DNA of 64,000 nt from Bimuria novae-zelandiae CBS 107.79 (GCA_010015655.1 ML976657.1:1179654-1243653), one strand, 5' to 3'. Counted from the first letter of the stretch, positions 1 through 11,480 are shown. Numbers and translations: made by a program. Notes: generated by a model from the letters alone, not told the origin.

Positions 1-203
1 CAGCTACCGACGTTATAGCAGGAATCATCATGTCGTCTTAGATATAATAGCAGACGTCTTAATACGGACGCAGCACCGGCGCTTCGTTGTGTTAGTATTA
101 TTTTATTATTTGTCTGCTGCTGGCCACGGCCTCGTTTTGGTCACGTGCCTTGGCGTTAGCGCGACTGCCTTCTCTACAAAGAAGCTCGTTTTTTTGAGTC
201 ATA
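1..203. other. Left flank of the transposon stack
   Basis: No gene is visible. Composition is mixed rather than uniformly AT-rich. Bases 174-203 form the left arm of a palindrome whose right arm is at 11835-11863. The TA at 202-203 is the left target-site copy of the neighbouring Tc1-like element. Confidence 0.6.
174..203. repeat. Left arm of the ancestral palindromic insertion site
   Basis: The arm contains AAGAAGCTCGTTTTTTT and ends in TCATA. Its reverse complement recurs at 11835-11863, with one A/G difference and a two-base indel. Removing the two DNA transposons between the arms leaves a near-perfect hairpin centred on GTCATATGAC. Confidence 0.75.
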
Positions 204-1823
204 GGCCCGTGCAGCACCCCACCAAATGCGCTTACGCATCGTAATATAGTAAGATTACTATATAAAATAAATATTTATAGCTACTACACATAATAAAATA
301 AGTTATAATTAATAAGACTACTTATTTATATATAAATAAAGCTATTATAAGATTTTCTAGTATTATAGTTACCTATAAATATTATTTTTCTTACTATGTC
401 TAATAATTCTGGGTACTATTTTAAAGATAAGTATTACTTATTAATTAATAATTTTAGTACGTATTTTTTCTTACTCTCTTTTTTACTAATCCTTATACTA
501 ATAGGCGTTATAGCTAGGCTTAAAATTAGTAGTTATAAAATGTTAAATTTATAGCTACGCGTGCTTAGAGGCGTTAACTTTTAATAAGTAACTAAACTAC
601 TATATTAACTTAATACGCTTTATAGTTAAGTAGTTATAACTAATTTAAGACTTATAAGCTAAAGCGCTATTTTATAGTAATAAATAAAATATTCCCTTCT
701 CTTTAAGTAAATTAATTTATAAGACTATAGCCTTTAGCGCACCCTTATAATACTAATATTTATTTATACTACTACGCGTATAATTACTACGTCTATAGTT
801 ATATTATAAGGATACGTATTATTTTTTCTTAGTATTATATTTCTAATTAATATTACTTTTTTATAATACTTAAAGCGCAACGCGTGCCTTATCTTTAAAA
901 ATATTATTATTATAAATACACTACGCGCTATCCTTTTTTAATATCTTATTTATAAATTACTTTTCCTCTTTTATTTTTTTAATATAGGTGTAGCAAGGCC
1001 CTTTATAATTATATCTAAAAGTTTTCTAAAATTAAAGGTAGTAGTCCTTATAATTATAATTCTTTTTAACGTAGTTATTATAGCGCTTATCTTCCTTATA
1101 CTAGACCTTTTACACGCCACGCTTCTTTCTAATTTAGGCTAAAGTTTTATTAGTAAAAATAATCTACTTAAAATCAAAGCTAAAGTTATTTCTATATTTA
1201 TATTTATTAAAGTTATAAGTAAAAGCCTACCTATAGCGCTTCCTCTCTTAATTAGGTATTAAAGGATATTTCTACCCTAGTCTTTAGCGCAAGTAGCTAG
1301 CCTTATATATAACATTTTTAAATATAGTTACGCTTATTTCTAGTGTAACGTCTTTAAAATTGCTATCTTTAATTACCTGCCAACTCTGCTTCTCGCGATT
1401 GTTGCGTGCAGAGGTGGCGATCGCGATGATGGCATCCTTCTGCTCCTGCGTGAGGATCTCATCTCGACCACGCCCTGGATTGTTCTTGTATAGTATCTCG
1501 TCCCATAAATTGTGTCCTCCTTCTTGCGCTTTTCGTTCAATACGCTGTACGAGCCTTGATAGTCCTGATTGCGTTTGTGGCATGCGTTTTGAGAGGGCAT
1601 TTGCAGAGGCATATCCATCGCGCGACGCGACGATCGCACCGACGACAAAGGCGCGTTGTACAGCGCTCATTTCAGTGCGGGAGGTCTTCGGGGGTTTTAT
1701 AACTTTATCCTGTTTATATTTATAAGGTTTTCGCCGAGTTATAGAAGCCATGATAAGATGTAGAGGTTGATTATATTAGTCTATCTATAGAGAGTTGATC
1801 AAGCGCGTGATAGCGCACGGGCC
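204..1823 (-). mobile_element. RIP-degraded Tc1/mariner-type DNA transposon
   Basis: A 1620-bp element has short inverted ends, GGCCCGTGC at 204-212 and GCACGGGCC at 1815-1823, each flanked by TA (202-203 and 1824-1825), as expected for Tc1/mariner insertion. Only the amino-terminal part of a minus-strand transposase (1284-1751) is still open. The rest is extremely AT-rich with dense stops, as produced by RIP. The right TA is shared with the next element, so the two insertions abut. Family assignment rests on TA duplications plus the residual protein. Only about 9 bp of the TIR is clearly conserved, so the termini are less certain than for the neighbour. Confidence 0.7.
1284..1751 (-). pseudogene. 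Transposase N-terminal fragment (Tc1/mariner-like)
   Basis: This 155-codon open segment resembles the DNA-binding half of fungal Tc1-like transposases. A basic start is followed by a helix-turn-helix-like stretch around residues 28-75. A linker with NPGRGRDEILTQEQKD and NREKQSWQVIKD (about residues 90-128) then leads toward the catalytic core. The frame collapses after VIYKASYLR into AT-rich, stop-filled DNA, so the DDE core is not readable. The 1360-1750 segment keeps near-normal GC while its surroundings are AT-rich, so mutation was patchy. Recognised by general family resemblance; no specific element name is claimed. Confidence 0.65.
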
Positions 1824-1897
1824 TACAGTGCCCGTGCGCGGGTCAGCCACGTCGCGGGTCGAGCCACCCCAACAATATGAGGACTCCAAAAAGATGA

Positions 1898-2108
1898 GGC
1901 TGTACTGTGGTATCCGGCGAAAGTAGTGTCAGTGGGGCTGTGGCGTTGCGTCTTGAAACATAGACATATGGCTAGATAGGAGTGTGAGAGCCAATCAATT
2001 CTGCTTATTCATAAGTAGCAACCAATAGGTACCCTTTTATACGTACAGACACACGCACAGACCTTCGTCTCCACCGACACTACTTTCGCCGGATACCACA
2101 GTACAGCC
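1898..2108. mobile_element. MITE-like element with 33-bp perfect terminal inverted repeats
   Basis: A 211-bp unit starts GGCTGTACTGTGGTATCCGG at 1898. The inverse ends at 2108, with 33 of 33 bases matching between arms. If the ends are taken as CTGTGGTATCCGG..., each arm is flanked by TA (1902-1903, 2103-2104), fitting a Tc1/mariner-class non-autonomous element. The interior has no ORF. The arms show no C/T divergence although DNA on both sides is heavily mutated, so insertion was probably recent. It sits in the non-coding left end of the pogo-like element. Confidence 0.75.
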
Positions 2109-2638
2109 ACGTACAAAAGCGATTATCGTGAGATTTTTTGGTATATTGTTATATATATATAGGCGAAACTTTCTGTCTACTTAGAATATTTACTAGGTGG
2201 TCGTATCGAGCGTGTGCGGGTGGTTTTAGGTAGAGGAGGCAGTAGCTTAAGTGCACCTCTAGCTTAACTTATAGTACTTATAACTTAATAACGCTTTACT
2301 AGAATTTTATTAGCACTATATAAAGCTTTTTACTTAAGCTTATTAGCTATATTATAAGATTTTTATAAAATTATAGCTTCGCGTTGCTATTATTTAAGCG
2401 CTTAAGCTATAGCTAGTTGTTATGAGGCTCTCACACCTTGTTCCGATCCAGGCTAGGGCGGTAAGGTATCGTGGTGCTTCACGGATTATTTAGTAGTATA
2501 AGTTAATGCAACACTTAGCGCTAGGCTAAATAATTTAATCTTATAATAAAATAAAATAACTATTAGTCTATATAGGAGAATGTACTCGCACAGAAGATAT
2601 GTAAGTTAACTATAAAGAAGGAAACAACATAGGAGAAT

Positions 2639-3112
2639 TGTTACGACCACGAACCCCACAAGGATAAAGAAGCCAGACAATTACGCTAAGAGAGTAATTG
2701 TTGGCGAAGTAGTAGAGTTAACGGGACACAACGAGGCGCGGGGCAGCTTAGGTTAGTAGTTACGTAATAAAGTCCCGCATAAGCGAGAAGTCCCGCATAA
2801 AGTACGGGACTACAGGAAGTCCCACGGACTACCTTAGAGAAAGACGTCTTGGCGGGACTACGAGGAAGAAGTAGACTGGTATATAGTGTGATAGTTCTCC
2901 TATGTTGTTTCTCTCTTCGTAGTCAACTCACATATCTTCTGTGCGAGTACGTTCTCCTATATAGACTAATAGTTATCTTACTTTATTATAAGATTGGATT
3001 GTCTAGCCGCGCTAAGTGTCGCATTAACTTGTACCACTGAATAATCCGTGAAGCACCACGATACCTTACCGCCCTAACCCGGACCGGACTAAGGTGTGAG
3101 AGCCTCATAACA
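2639..3112 (+). repeat. Solo LTR (same family, opposite orientation) inside the 3' LTR
   Basis: This 474-bp solo LTR starts TGTTACG and ends CATAACA. Its 5-bp duplication AGAAT is at 2634-2638 and 3113-3117. Its reverse complement matches the first ~230 bp of the chromovirus LTR, then diverges into a segment with repeated AGTCCCGCATAA units. It is therefore a relative of the same family from a different subfamily. It has less C-to-T decay than its host LTR. Confidence 0.88.
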
Positions 3113-3134
3113 AGAATCTTCTATACTATATACT

Positions 3135-3550
3135 TGTTAGGATCTGAACATGTATAGGACACGGAGGACCAACGGGCCCTCAGCGGGGGTGACACTTGGT
3201 GGGGTTGCGCAACCGAGGTCACGTGATGTACCATCCAGCCAAGACCTACCAGCCATGGATGGCAACACCAGCCATGGATGACAACGAGACCTTGGATGGT
3301 ACAGAAATCCTTATGTATATAGGAACGCGAGGGTAGACTTCTATCATCGTGTTCAACCTGTTTATCAATCTATCGTTTGGATCTGAATAAGCAACCTTGT
3401 TGATTTGATTGTGCTGTACACACCTTCGATACCAACGCCCCAGTGACAAGCGCAAGCTATCACTACGACCCTCTCCCGTCCTACCAGTACTCCTACCCGA
3501 GAACCAACCTTAGCCCCTTAGGGATTAGCTATCTCTTTGGGATCTTAACA
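3135..3550. repeat. Solo LTR of a second retrotransposon family (copy 1)
   Basis: This 416-bp LTR starts TGTTAGGATC and ends GATCTTAACA. It has a perfect 5-bp duplication ATACT (3130-3134, 3551-3555). It is similar over most of its length to the copy at 8288-8765, but the two differ in a repeat-rich block of CCAGCCATGGATG-like units. No internal retrotransposon body accompanies it, so it is the product of LTR-LTR recombination. Confidence 0.9.
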
Positions 3551-3794
3551 ATACTAGTCTATTTCTTCCTCTGTTTCTAGGTAATCCGGCCCCCTTAGCG
3601 GATTACTGTGGTTCGAAGCTCTTAGCAGATTACCTTAATCCAGAGCTACTATTAGATTAGGGTTATATAACCTTAGCTAATATAAGCAACCCCGCGAGTT
3701 CTCGTAAGCTAGTTATAATATAACCTCCTTTACCTCCCCTTATTTATTCTTGTCTATAGTAGTGCTACTATCTAGGTTTCCTAAGCTCGTAACA

Positions 3795-6700
3795 TTATCC
3801 TCCCTCTTAGGGTAATTATCCTAATACCTATTATTTTATAATTATGTGGCGGCGCTAGCGTGCGCGTGTATAAGTAGCTATTAGGGTCCTTACTATAAGT
3901 CTACTTTATGCCTTTTTTATTACCTGCCTAACTATGCCTAAAGTCCTAACAATGTCTTTTAACTAACGCCGCTAGGACTAAATAAAGGCTATTTTAGATA
4001 TAAACGTTAAGATGCTAACCCCGTGTGGGCGTTGCAAAAAGAAGGGGCTAAAGTATATAGTAAAGTTATTTACTAGCTTCTGCGCTTACTATATTTAGGT
4101 AAAAGTCTAGTATAGTTTAGTTCTAACGCGGACTAAGCGTTAGGAGATAAAAGTAGAATAATACTATCTTTAAGGTAATATCTTTTGCTTAAAGGAGGAA
4201 CTGGCTTAAAGAGAATAAGAGTTATTTAATATTTAAAAAAAGAAACGTTGTCGTAAGCTAGAAAAAATTACGTTAATAAAAAAGTTAAAGTATTTAAAAC
4301 GCGAGGCTAGGATCCTAGAGCTTTTTTTTAAGAGTATAGACGCCGGCGCCCTTATTCTATTTTTACTATTACTACCTATATCTAACTTAGGCTAGTTATA
4401 GGCTAACTTATTTACTCCTTTTAACCCTTCTGCATCTTTTAACTTTTTTAAGTTCCTGGCTAATTGTAACGAGGTAGGCACGGTCGAACACGTGGCCTTC
4501 TCTCGCTTATAGAGGTTCCGGCTAGGCTAGGATCAAACACTAGCGCTAGTGGCTGACCCTAGCATATCCTATATATATTATACTATACGAGTAATACTTG
4601 GCTTAAGTATTCTCGTGCGTACCTTTTGGTGCAGGTGAGGAAGTCACATAGTATTGGCTTAGTAAGCGGGGCGCTTACCTCATTACACTAATCTGGTCGC
4701 GGGACTCCTGGATGCTCCGCGTGGAACTTCTCTAGCGCTGTCTTATAGTTCGTAAGGTTCTACACTAGTTTCTACGTGTTATAGTTCTTTAGCTATCCTT
4801 CCCACTTTACTAGGTACTTATACTAACGTCTAATCTTTTATAGGCCTCTAATTGCTTTAACCTCGTATTCCTCGTCCTTAAGTTCGAGTTATGTTTCTAG
4901 TTCGGCGTCTAGTGGTGCTAGTTCTAATAAAGATTTATAAAAAACTAGGTGTATACGTGTGTCTATAGGTAACTATAGTTTAAAATTTACTAGTCTTCTA
5001 ACCTCTTAGACCTTAAATAGTCTTTTATAAAAGTTATCTAGTTTTCTACTTAGCCTTTTTATCTTAAGATTTATAGTAGAGGGTTCTGTCCTTCGCGTGG
5101 ATTAAGATTATAATATAGTTACCTCTATTATTTTCTTCTATAAGATCTAATTATCTGCTTAGTGTGTCTGCTATAGTATTTACGTTTTCTAGTAAATGCG
5201 TGATGCAGAAGTTAAACTCTACTATCTATTTAGACTACTTATCCTGTTATTAGTTAAGCTTCTTAGTCGTTATAAAGCGTGTTAGATTAAAGTAATTAAA
5301 GAATACCTCTATTTAGTGCTTAGCTTCCTTAAGCTATACTTCTTATTACTTAAAATAGTTAATAATTACTAGTAGTTCTTTATTATAGATCTTGTAGTTA
5401 AATTCTACTCCCGAAAGCTTTCTTGCGTAATAGAAGACTAGTCTCTACTTTTTATTATTACATTCTTATAATAGTACGGCTTCTAGCGCATAATCCAATG
5501 CGTTTGTATAGATGCGATATTGCCACTCTAGGTTATACATTTATAGTAGGGGTGCCGTTAGGAATAGGCGCTTTAGCTATTTAAAGGCTTACTTCTCTAC
5601 TTTCTATAAAGGTCGCCATTTTCCTATCTTTATAAGTTCTATTAGTAAAGCGGTGACCTTTGAGTAGTTCCTAATAAATTTACGATAGAAGTTAGTAAAG
5701 CCTAAGAAGAATTAAATATCCTTTCCTAACTTTAGTAGTAACTATTTTTCTATTATTACTATCTTCTTTAGGTCTATTTTAACACCTTCCCGGGATATCA
5801 CAAATCCCAGATATTCCGTTTCCGTAACATGGAATTTATATTTCTTAGGGTGTAGGAGTAATCTATGCTCCTATAGTTTCTGTAACACCTTGCGAACATG
5901 TTCCTTATGTTCTTCCAGGGTTCCGCTAGAGTATATTAGTATGTTATCGAGGTATGCCGTGCAGAATACGTCTAAGTATTTATATAATACTTAATTTATA
6001 AGCTCTTAAAAGGTTACTAGTGCATTAGTTAGTCCTATTAGTATAATAGTATATTTAAAGAGGCCATATCGCGTGCGAAAGGCTATTTTCCACTTATAGC
6101 CTTTTACTATTTAAATTCTATAAAATCTATCCTAGATATTAAATTTTGTAAACCACTTAGCTCCTTGGAGTCAATCCATAAGCTCTATTATTAAGGGTAA
6201 TAGGTAGCAGTTTTTGACTATAATAGCATTTAGCTATCTATAATTTATATAAAGTCGTAGCCTGCTGTCTTTCTTTTAAATAAAGAGTATAGGGAAGGCT
6301 ATAGGGCTCTAACTAGGTTTTTACTTCCCTAAGCGTAAATTCTTTTATATTAGCTCCTTTAACTCTTTTTCTTATTTATAGGTAAGGGGCCTTAGGCGTT
6401 CTAGCTATAGCTTAGCTCCTTCTACTAGTGGTATCTTATAATCCTACTCCTTATATTTAGGTAAGATAGTCTTGTTGTACTCCTTAAATAGGTCTGCGAA
6501 TTCCTTATATTCTTCTAGTAGACCTAGGTTATTTAGGACTATCTTAGCCTCCTAGACCTATATATAGTGCACCTGTTTTAGGTATTATTTTAAAATCCTA
6601 TCTATCTTGTATACTAATATTTTTTATATTTTAGATAGTTAACTTTCTTTCCTTGCCTAAGGTTAGGGAGTTTCCCTTCTATCGGGGCTCGCTTAAGCTA

Positions 6701-9589
6701 TTACTAATAAATCTTGGGAAAGGATTGTTCGTTTAACCTAGTTTATTTATAAATTATATTATTCTAATTATTTATATCTAACGATGGCTTTAATGTCTCC
6801 TATCTTTGTAATAGTGAAGACGTGTTAGCTCTTTAGGCCTTTTATATTAACTTATACTAGCGCTGTCTTAAGGCGTAGCTAACTATTACTATATCCTTAT
6901 AATTAGGTCCTATCCGCGAGTCCTATCTATAGTGGTGTTTTCTTATTATAATATAGCATATTATATTTTTTAATCACTCCTAGGACTATTAGACACGCGT
7001 CTACTCCTAGGTTAATAAGTGCTATAACACGATACCCGTACACTGTAATATTCTTAATTAAGCGTTTCTTAACTTAGTAAGTGTCTACTTAATAAGCTAT
7101 AATAATTACACTATTACTAGTATAGCTTGTTGCCTAGTAATAATCTAGTTTTTTAAGTCTTCTAACTTATTTTAGACCCCCTATAAGGCTTCTGCCTCCT
7201 AGATCTAACCCTTAAGTTAGGCTAGCTTTAAGACTTCTTTAATCCTATGCTACTTGTATCGTTGTCGATATAGTATATAAGTCTTTCTAATTTTATTAGA
7301 TTTATATACCCCTTGGTTCCCGTGCTATAGGCAATTTAGGGTAAGATATTTGTTCTAGGCTAATGTATTATACCCTAAGTAGCTATTAGAGGAAGCTACT
7401 TCCTTTTATAGGCTTAGGTACGCAAAGCACTATAGGTTATATTAGTTTTATTTAATTATTAGGTAGTCTGCGTCTCTTCCTAGCTATGTATTTCCTATTA
7501 TTATACTAGTATCGCGGGGGTCTAGGCCCTAAGGGAACCAGCCTATCTTAAATTTCTATTACCTATATATTTCGTAGGTAATGTTAAAGTATTAATACTA
7601 GCTATTTTATTTATAGTGCTTAGCCTAATAAGCTAAAAAGTATTTATAGTAGTTATTAGGTACGCTGCACTAGTCTTTCCTAAGTCTATAGTATTCTAAG
7701 TCTTCTAGAAAATAAGAGGCTTTAACTCTAGCTTTAGAGTGCTATTAGCATCCTTTTCGTGTGCACTGCCACTACTTGGCATGTACATGTTATTTTTATA
7801 TCGTGACTTGGCATAGGTACTGCTTTAGGGGTCCTTATAACTTTTTAGCAAGCTAATAAGCGTCCCACGCGTGTAGTTCTTAGATAATTACTTTTATCTC
7901 GCACTAAGATAAGTGATATAGCGTGCTATTATATATCTAGTAGGTGTTATCTACTAGTTGCTAAAAAATCTAGTATTTATAAAGGGTTTTTTGTTCCTCC
8001 CCCTATTCTTTTGCTAGTTCTAAGATTTCTTATATAAAATCTACTTCCTCCGCTTTTGCTAGCGTAAGGGTAATTATAGCTACTTATAAGAGGTTAGTTA
8101 TATTAGCTTTAATCTTCTAACCTTCGCAGTCCTTAGCGAAGTAGCCTTATTTACTATATTAAAGGTAGGCCTTATTCTTAAACCTCTATTTTTATTTTTC
8201 CTATAAGACGCTGCTTTTGCTCTAGTAGCCTTTCTTTAGCTTATATAACTATTTTCCCTTGCTATTTCTTTTTTTATACTATCAGGCTGTTAGGATCCGA
8301 GCGACCTACAAGTGTCAAGGACTAATAATAGGTAGCCGCGGGGTAACCATTAGTAAGACTACACTACCGAGATCACGTGACCTACCATCCCGCCAAGAGG
8401 AACCATCCCGCCAAGAGGAACCATCCTGCCAAGAACAGGATAGCAGTAACATCCCAGATAGCAGCACTATCCCGCCAAGAGTTGGATGGTAAAAGGATGC
8501 AGGATGGCAGAAAAGGATTCACGTAGTATATAAAGAGCTCGAATATCCCTCCCAGGATATTCGTGTTCAATCTTGTTTATTAATCTATCGTTTAGATCTA
8601 AATAAGCAACCTTGTTGATTTGATTATGCTGTACACACCTTTAATACTAACGCCCTAGTGACAAGCGCAAGCTATTACTACGACCCTCTCCCGTCCTACC
8701 AGTACTCCTGCCCGAGAACCAACCATAGCCCATTTAGGATTAGCTATCTTAGATAGAACCTAACACGGGCTTCGTTGATTATAATAACATCTCTATCCCG
8801 GTCTCTTCTAACGGGTCTAGCGTTGTTTTCTTTTCTAGAGAGTAGTTAGGTGCTATACTACTTCTCTAGCTTTTGTTCGTACAGGCGATTGTCTACTTTA
8901 ATAGCATTATTAATAAGTTCTTCTAGATCGTCTGCTTTTCCTTAGTAAACTAGTTTATCTTTAACTAATTCCTTTAGTCTATTATAGTAGGCAATTATAA
9001 GCGGGGCTTCTCTCTATCTATTAAGTTTTACTACGATTTATTTAAACTCTAGTGTATAAAGTACTATAGATCTTTCCTGATGCAGGCGTTAAAGGCATAT
9101 TTTAGCTTAATATTCTTTATTAATAGTGCTAAACATTCCTTTTATAGCCTTATAGAAGGATTCTTAGTCCTTAAAGGCGTCCTTAGTAGCGTCCGAAGTA
9201 TAATCCTCTAGTTTACTATACTTAAGAAAGTTATTAATTATTAGCCTAGCCTACGCGGCTGCTTTATCCTGTATATTTATATAGGTAACTAAGATCTTAT
9301 CTTGTTCCGTGTTAAACTTTCTTAGGTTATAGCGGATAAATAGTTCTATCTAGGTTAGGAACGTTCCTATATAGCCTTTTTTAGAGTAAGGTTTAGGCTT
9401 TAGGACCTTTAGTTAATGCTTTATATTTTCTTATTTACTTATCTTTTTACTTATCTAGTTAATAATTTCCTATAGCTGGGCTATCTAAGCTGCTTATTTA
9501 ATAATTATTTCTTTTAGGGTCTTTTCCTTAGGTACTAAGGCTGTAGTAGTCGAACTAGGTCCTGCTATTATACTATAGGGTAGTTAAAG
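3795..9589 (-). pseudogene. Degenerate gag-pol of the chromovirus
   Basis: Reading the minus strand right to left, motifs survive between stops. A zinc-knuckle remnant reads GYFAKDC (about 8114-8170). A protease site reads ALINLGVDA in place of the usual ALIDSGADA (about 6995-7028). Reverse transcriptase keeps GLTNALVTF (about 6030-6060) and YLDNILIYS in place of YLDD (about 5925-5955). RNase H reads TNALDYALEAVL and later YYARKLSGVEFNY (about 5395-5540). A chromodomain with EYEVKAI, KYLVKWEG and ALEKFHAEHPGVP lies at about 4690-4880. The substitutions D to N and S to L are exactly those caused by G-to-A/C-to-T changes. Gag is also broken by the solo LTR at 8288-8765. Confidence 0.9.
8288..8765. 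repeat. Solo LTR of the second family (copy 2)
   Basis: This 478-bp LTR starts TGTTAGGATC and ends ACCTAACA. Its flanks CAGGC (8283-8287) and CGGGC (8766-8770) are a 5-bp duplication with one G/A change, as RIP would give. It contains three copies of an 18-bp unit ending in CGCCAAGAGGAACCATC (about 8387-8440) and a TATATAAAG box near 8527. It lies inside the chromovirus gag region. Confidence 0.85.
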
Positions 9590-10066
9590 TGTTATAAGGC
9601 TCTTACACCTTATTTTAATCTAGGCTAAGGCAGTAAGGTATCGTGGTACTTTATAGATTATTTAGTAATATAAGTTAATACAATACTTAGCGCTAGACTA
9701 GATAATCTAATCTTATAATAAAGTAAAATAACTATTAGTTTATATAGGAGAATGTACTCGCACAGAAGATATGTAAGTTAACTACAAGGAAGGAAATAAC
9801 ATAGGAGAATCTTTTACACTATATACTAGTCTGTTTCTTCCTCTATTTCTAGGTGATCTGGCCCCCTTAGCGGATCACTGTGGTTCGAAGCTCTTGGCGG
9901 ATTACCTTAATCTAGAGCTACCGTTGGATTAGGGTTATGTGACCCTAGCTAACATAAGCAACCCCGCGAGTCCTCGCGGGCTAGTTGTAGTACAACCTCC
10001 TCTGCCTCCCCCTATTTATCCTCGTCTGTGGTGGTGCCACTATTCGGGTTTCCTGAGCTCGTAACA
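9590..10066 (-). repeat. 5' LTR of the chromovirus (intact length)
   Basis: This 477-bp LTR starts TGTTATAAGG and ends GAGCTCGTAACA on the plus strand. It is followed by the CTAGT duplication (10067-10071). It lies upstream of gag relative to the minus-strand coding direction. Its right half keeps a high GC content while its left half carries more C-to-T changes than the interrupted partner. Confidence 0.92.
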
Positions 10067-10543
10067 CTAGTTTATTAGCCTACGCTTTCTTCTTTATACG
10101 CCGCTCCTTAGTAGCTTCTTAATAAGCTAATTTTATAGCTTTAGCTATTTACTTCTTATATAATCTTATTACTACCTTAAGGTCTTTATTATAAGCTTTT
10201 TAGAGTTATAGTTCCTTCTTTATATTACATTTTAAGGTTTCCCGCGCGCGCGCTTTAGCGACCTTTTTAAAAGACTAAAAAACTTTAGCGCCTTTATACT
10301 CTTTATCGTGCTAAAGGTCTATCTTATAGCGCTTCTTTTTATACTTTAATTTACTAGCAATCTCGCGCTTAAAGTTATTATTTTTAAGATAGGGAGCTCG
10401 TTCTGCGTCTATAAAGAGTAGAAAGAAGCCTTAAGCTACTAGACTTTAACTTTTAACTTATTTAGCACTATAGCGTAGTATAACTTTTAAAGCTAAATTT
10501 AGGTATTACTGTTGCTATACTACCTAAGTTTTAAAGCCTTAGC

Positions 10544-11480
10544 TTACCTTAAAGTGCGATTGCTAAAGCGCTTTAGTACAACCTCTGCGTCCATCGGCCA
10601 CACGCCTGTAGCTTGAAAACTCTTCAAAATCAGCTCCGGCTTCATCGTCGAGCTCCACGCCTCCCAGAAGACCTCAAAGAAGCTGTCTTTCTTCGAGGTT
10701 GTCAGTCCTTGCGATCGCTGGAGGCGGCGATCGAGTTCTCGTGAGTATTCAGCGGCAAGAGGCGCGAACAGCACTACATCTAGCGGCTGAAGGCTGTGGG
10801 TAGCGTGAGGTGGAAATATCGCGAGGAGGATCTTGTTGCTGTCGCAGAAATCTATGAAATCGCTCGTGAGGTGGCTGCCGTGGCCGTCAAGGATGAGGAG
10901 ACGATACTACCGTCGCGCTTTGCTTTACGTGAAGCGCTCAAACACCTGTTCAAGCCAGGCCATCCCAAGGTCGTTGTTAGTCCATCCTGTGGGTGAGTTA
11001 GAGAAGAAAACCTCATGTTTGCCAACCTCTACGTTGTCAAGCCAGCTCGATTGAATCCCGGATGAGCCCTGGTATATAAGCGCCGGCGGCAGCGCCTCCC
11101 CAGAAGCGCACACGCAAGCCAGAAGCGCACACGCAAGCCAGAAGCGTTATCCACTTCCTGCTGCCATCTTGGATCGCCGCTGTACGCTTCTCGTCCACCC
11201 AAGTTCGCTTAGTGAAGATTCTTTTTGAGCGAGCTGTAACGCCGACGAAAAAGCCCTTCTCATCCATATTGTACGTGTTACGCGCGTCAACGCTGTACTG
11301 TTAGATCTTCGAATGCAACAAGTCGAAGTAAAGCTGGTATCTTTCTCTAGAGTCAGCTCGGTGGCGGTTGCGATCGATCTTGGCGCTCTATTTGGTGATG
11401 ACGTGAGTGTTGTGGCGCTGAAGAAACCGAGTAACCTAGCTATCAGAAACCTCATGATTCGCTATCGTACCTGCGAAATT
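10544..11480 (-). pseudogene. Pogo/Fot1-like transposase fragments
   Basis: Three overlapping reading frames together read as a DDE transposase of the pogo/Fot1 type on the minus strand. A segment RFLQRHNTHVITK is followed by a stop where Trp is expected. Then come NMDEKGFFVGVTARSKRIF (about 11210-11270, with the first catalytic Asp), CASGEALPPALIYQGSSG (about 11060-11113), and a C-terminal block with RSQGLTTSKKDSFFEVFWEAW and ATGVWPMDAEVVLKRF (10544-10774). Frameshifts and G-to-A stops separate the parts. A duplicated AGAAGCGCACACGCAAGCC near 11100-11150 adds to the disruption. The 5' start and the last catalytic residues are not reliably readable. Confidence 0.8.

Larger units (their letters stand above)
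2418..3794 (-). repeat. 3' LTR of the chromovirus, interrupted twice
   Basis: The LTR is in three pieces: 2418-2638, 3118-3134 and 3556-3794 (221+17+239 = 477 bp). They align in order with the intact LTR at 9590-10066. The breaks are a reverse-oriented solo LTR (2639-3112, TSD AGAAT) and a solo LTR of a second family (3135-3550, TSD ATACT). The intact LTR shows the uninterrupted target sequence at both break points (9801-9830). Confidence 0.93.
2418..10066 (-). mobile_element. Ty3/gypsy chromovirus LTR retrotransposon, RIP-inactivated, with nested solo LTRs
   Basis: Two direct LTRs (2418-3794 interrupted, and 9590-10066) each come to exactly 477 bp once insertions are removed. They start TGTTAT and end CGTAACA, and are flanked by the 5-bp duplication CTAGT (2413-2417 and 10067-10071). 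Without nested insertions the element is about 6.27 kb. Coding is on the minus strand: gag with a decayed zinc knuckle, protease, reverse transcriptase, RNase H, integrase region, and a C-terminal chromodomain. A purine-rich tract reading AAGAGGGAGGATAA on the minus strand abuts the left (3') LTR, the expected polypurine tract. Stops in all frames show it is dead. Confidence 0.92.

Noticed and set aside
2418..3112. A ~690-bp fold-back element with ~230-bp inverted arms.
   Set aside because: The inverted arms are explained by a reverse-oriented solo LTR (TSD AGAAT) inside a forward LTR of the same family. The outer flanks show no duplication for a fold-back unit.
3135..8765. The two second-family LTRs (3135-3550 and 8288-8765) look like the paired ends of one retrotransposon.
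   Set aside because: Each has its own different 5-bp target duplication (ATACT versus CAGGC/CGGGC), and the DNA between belongs to the chromovirus, so they are independent solo LTRs.
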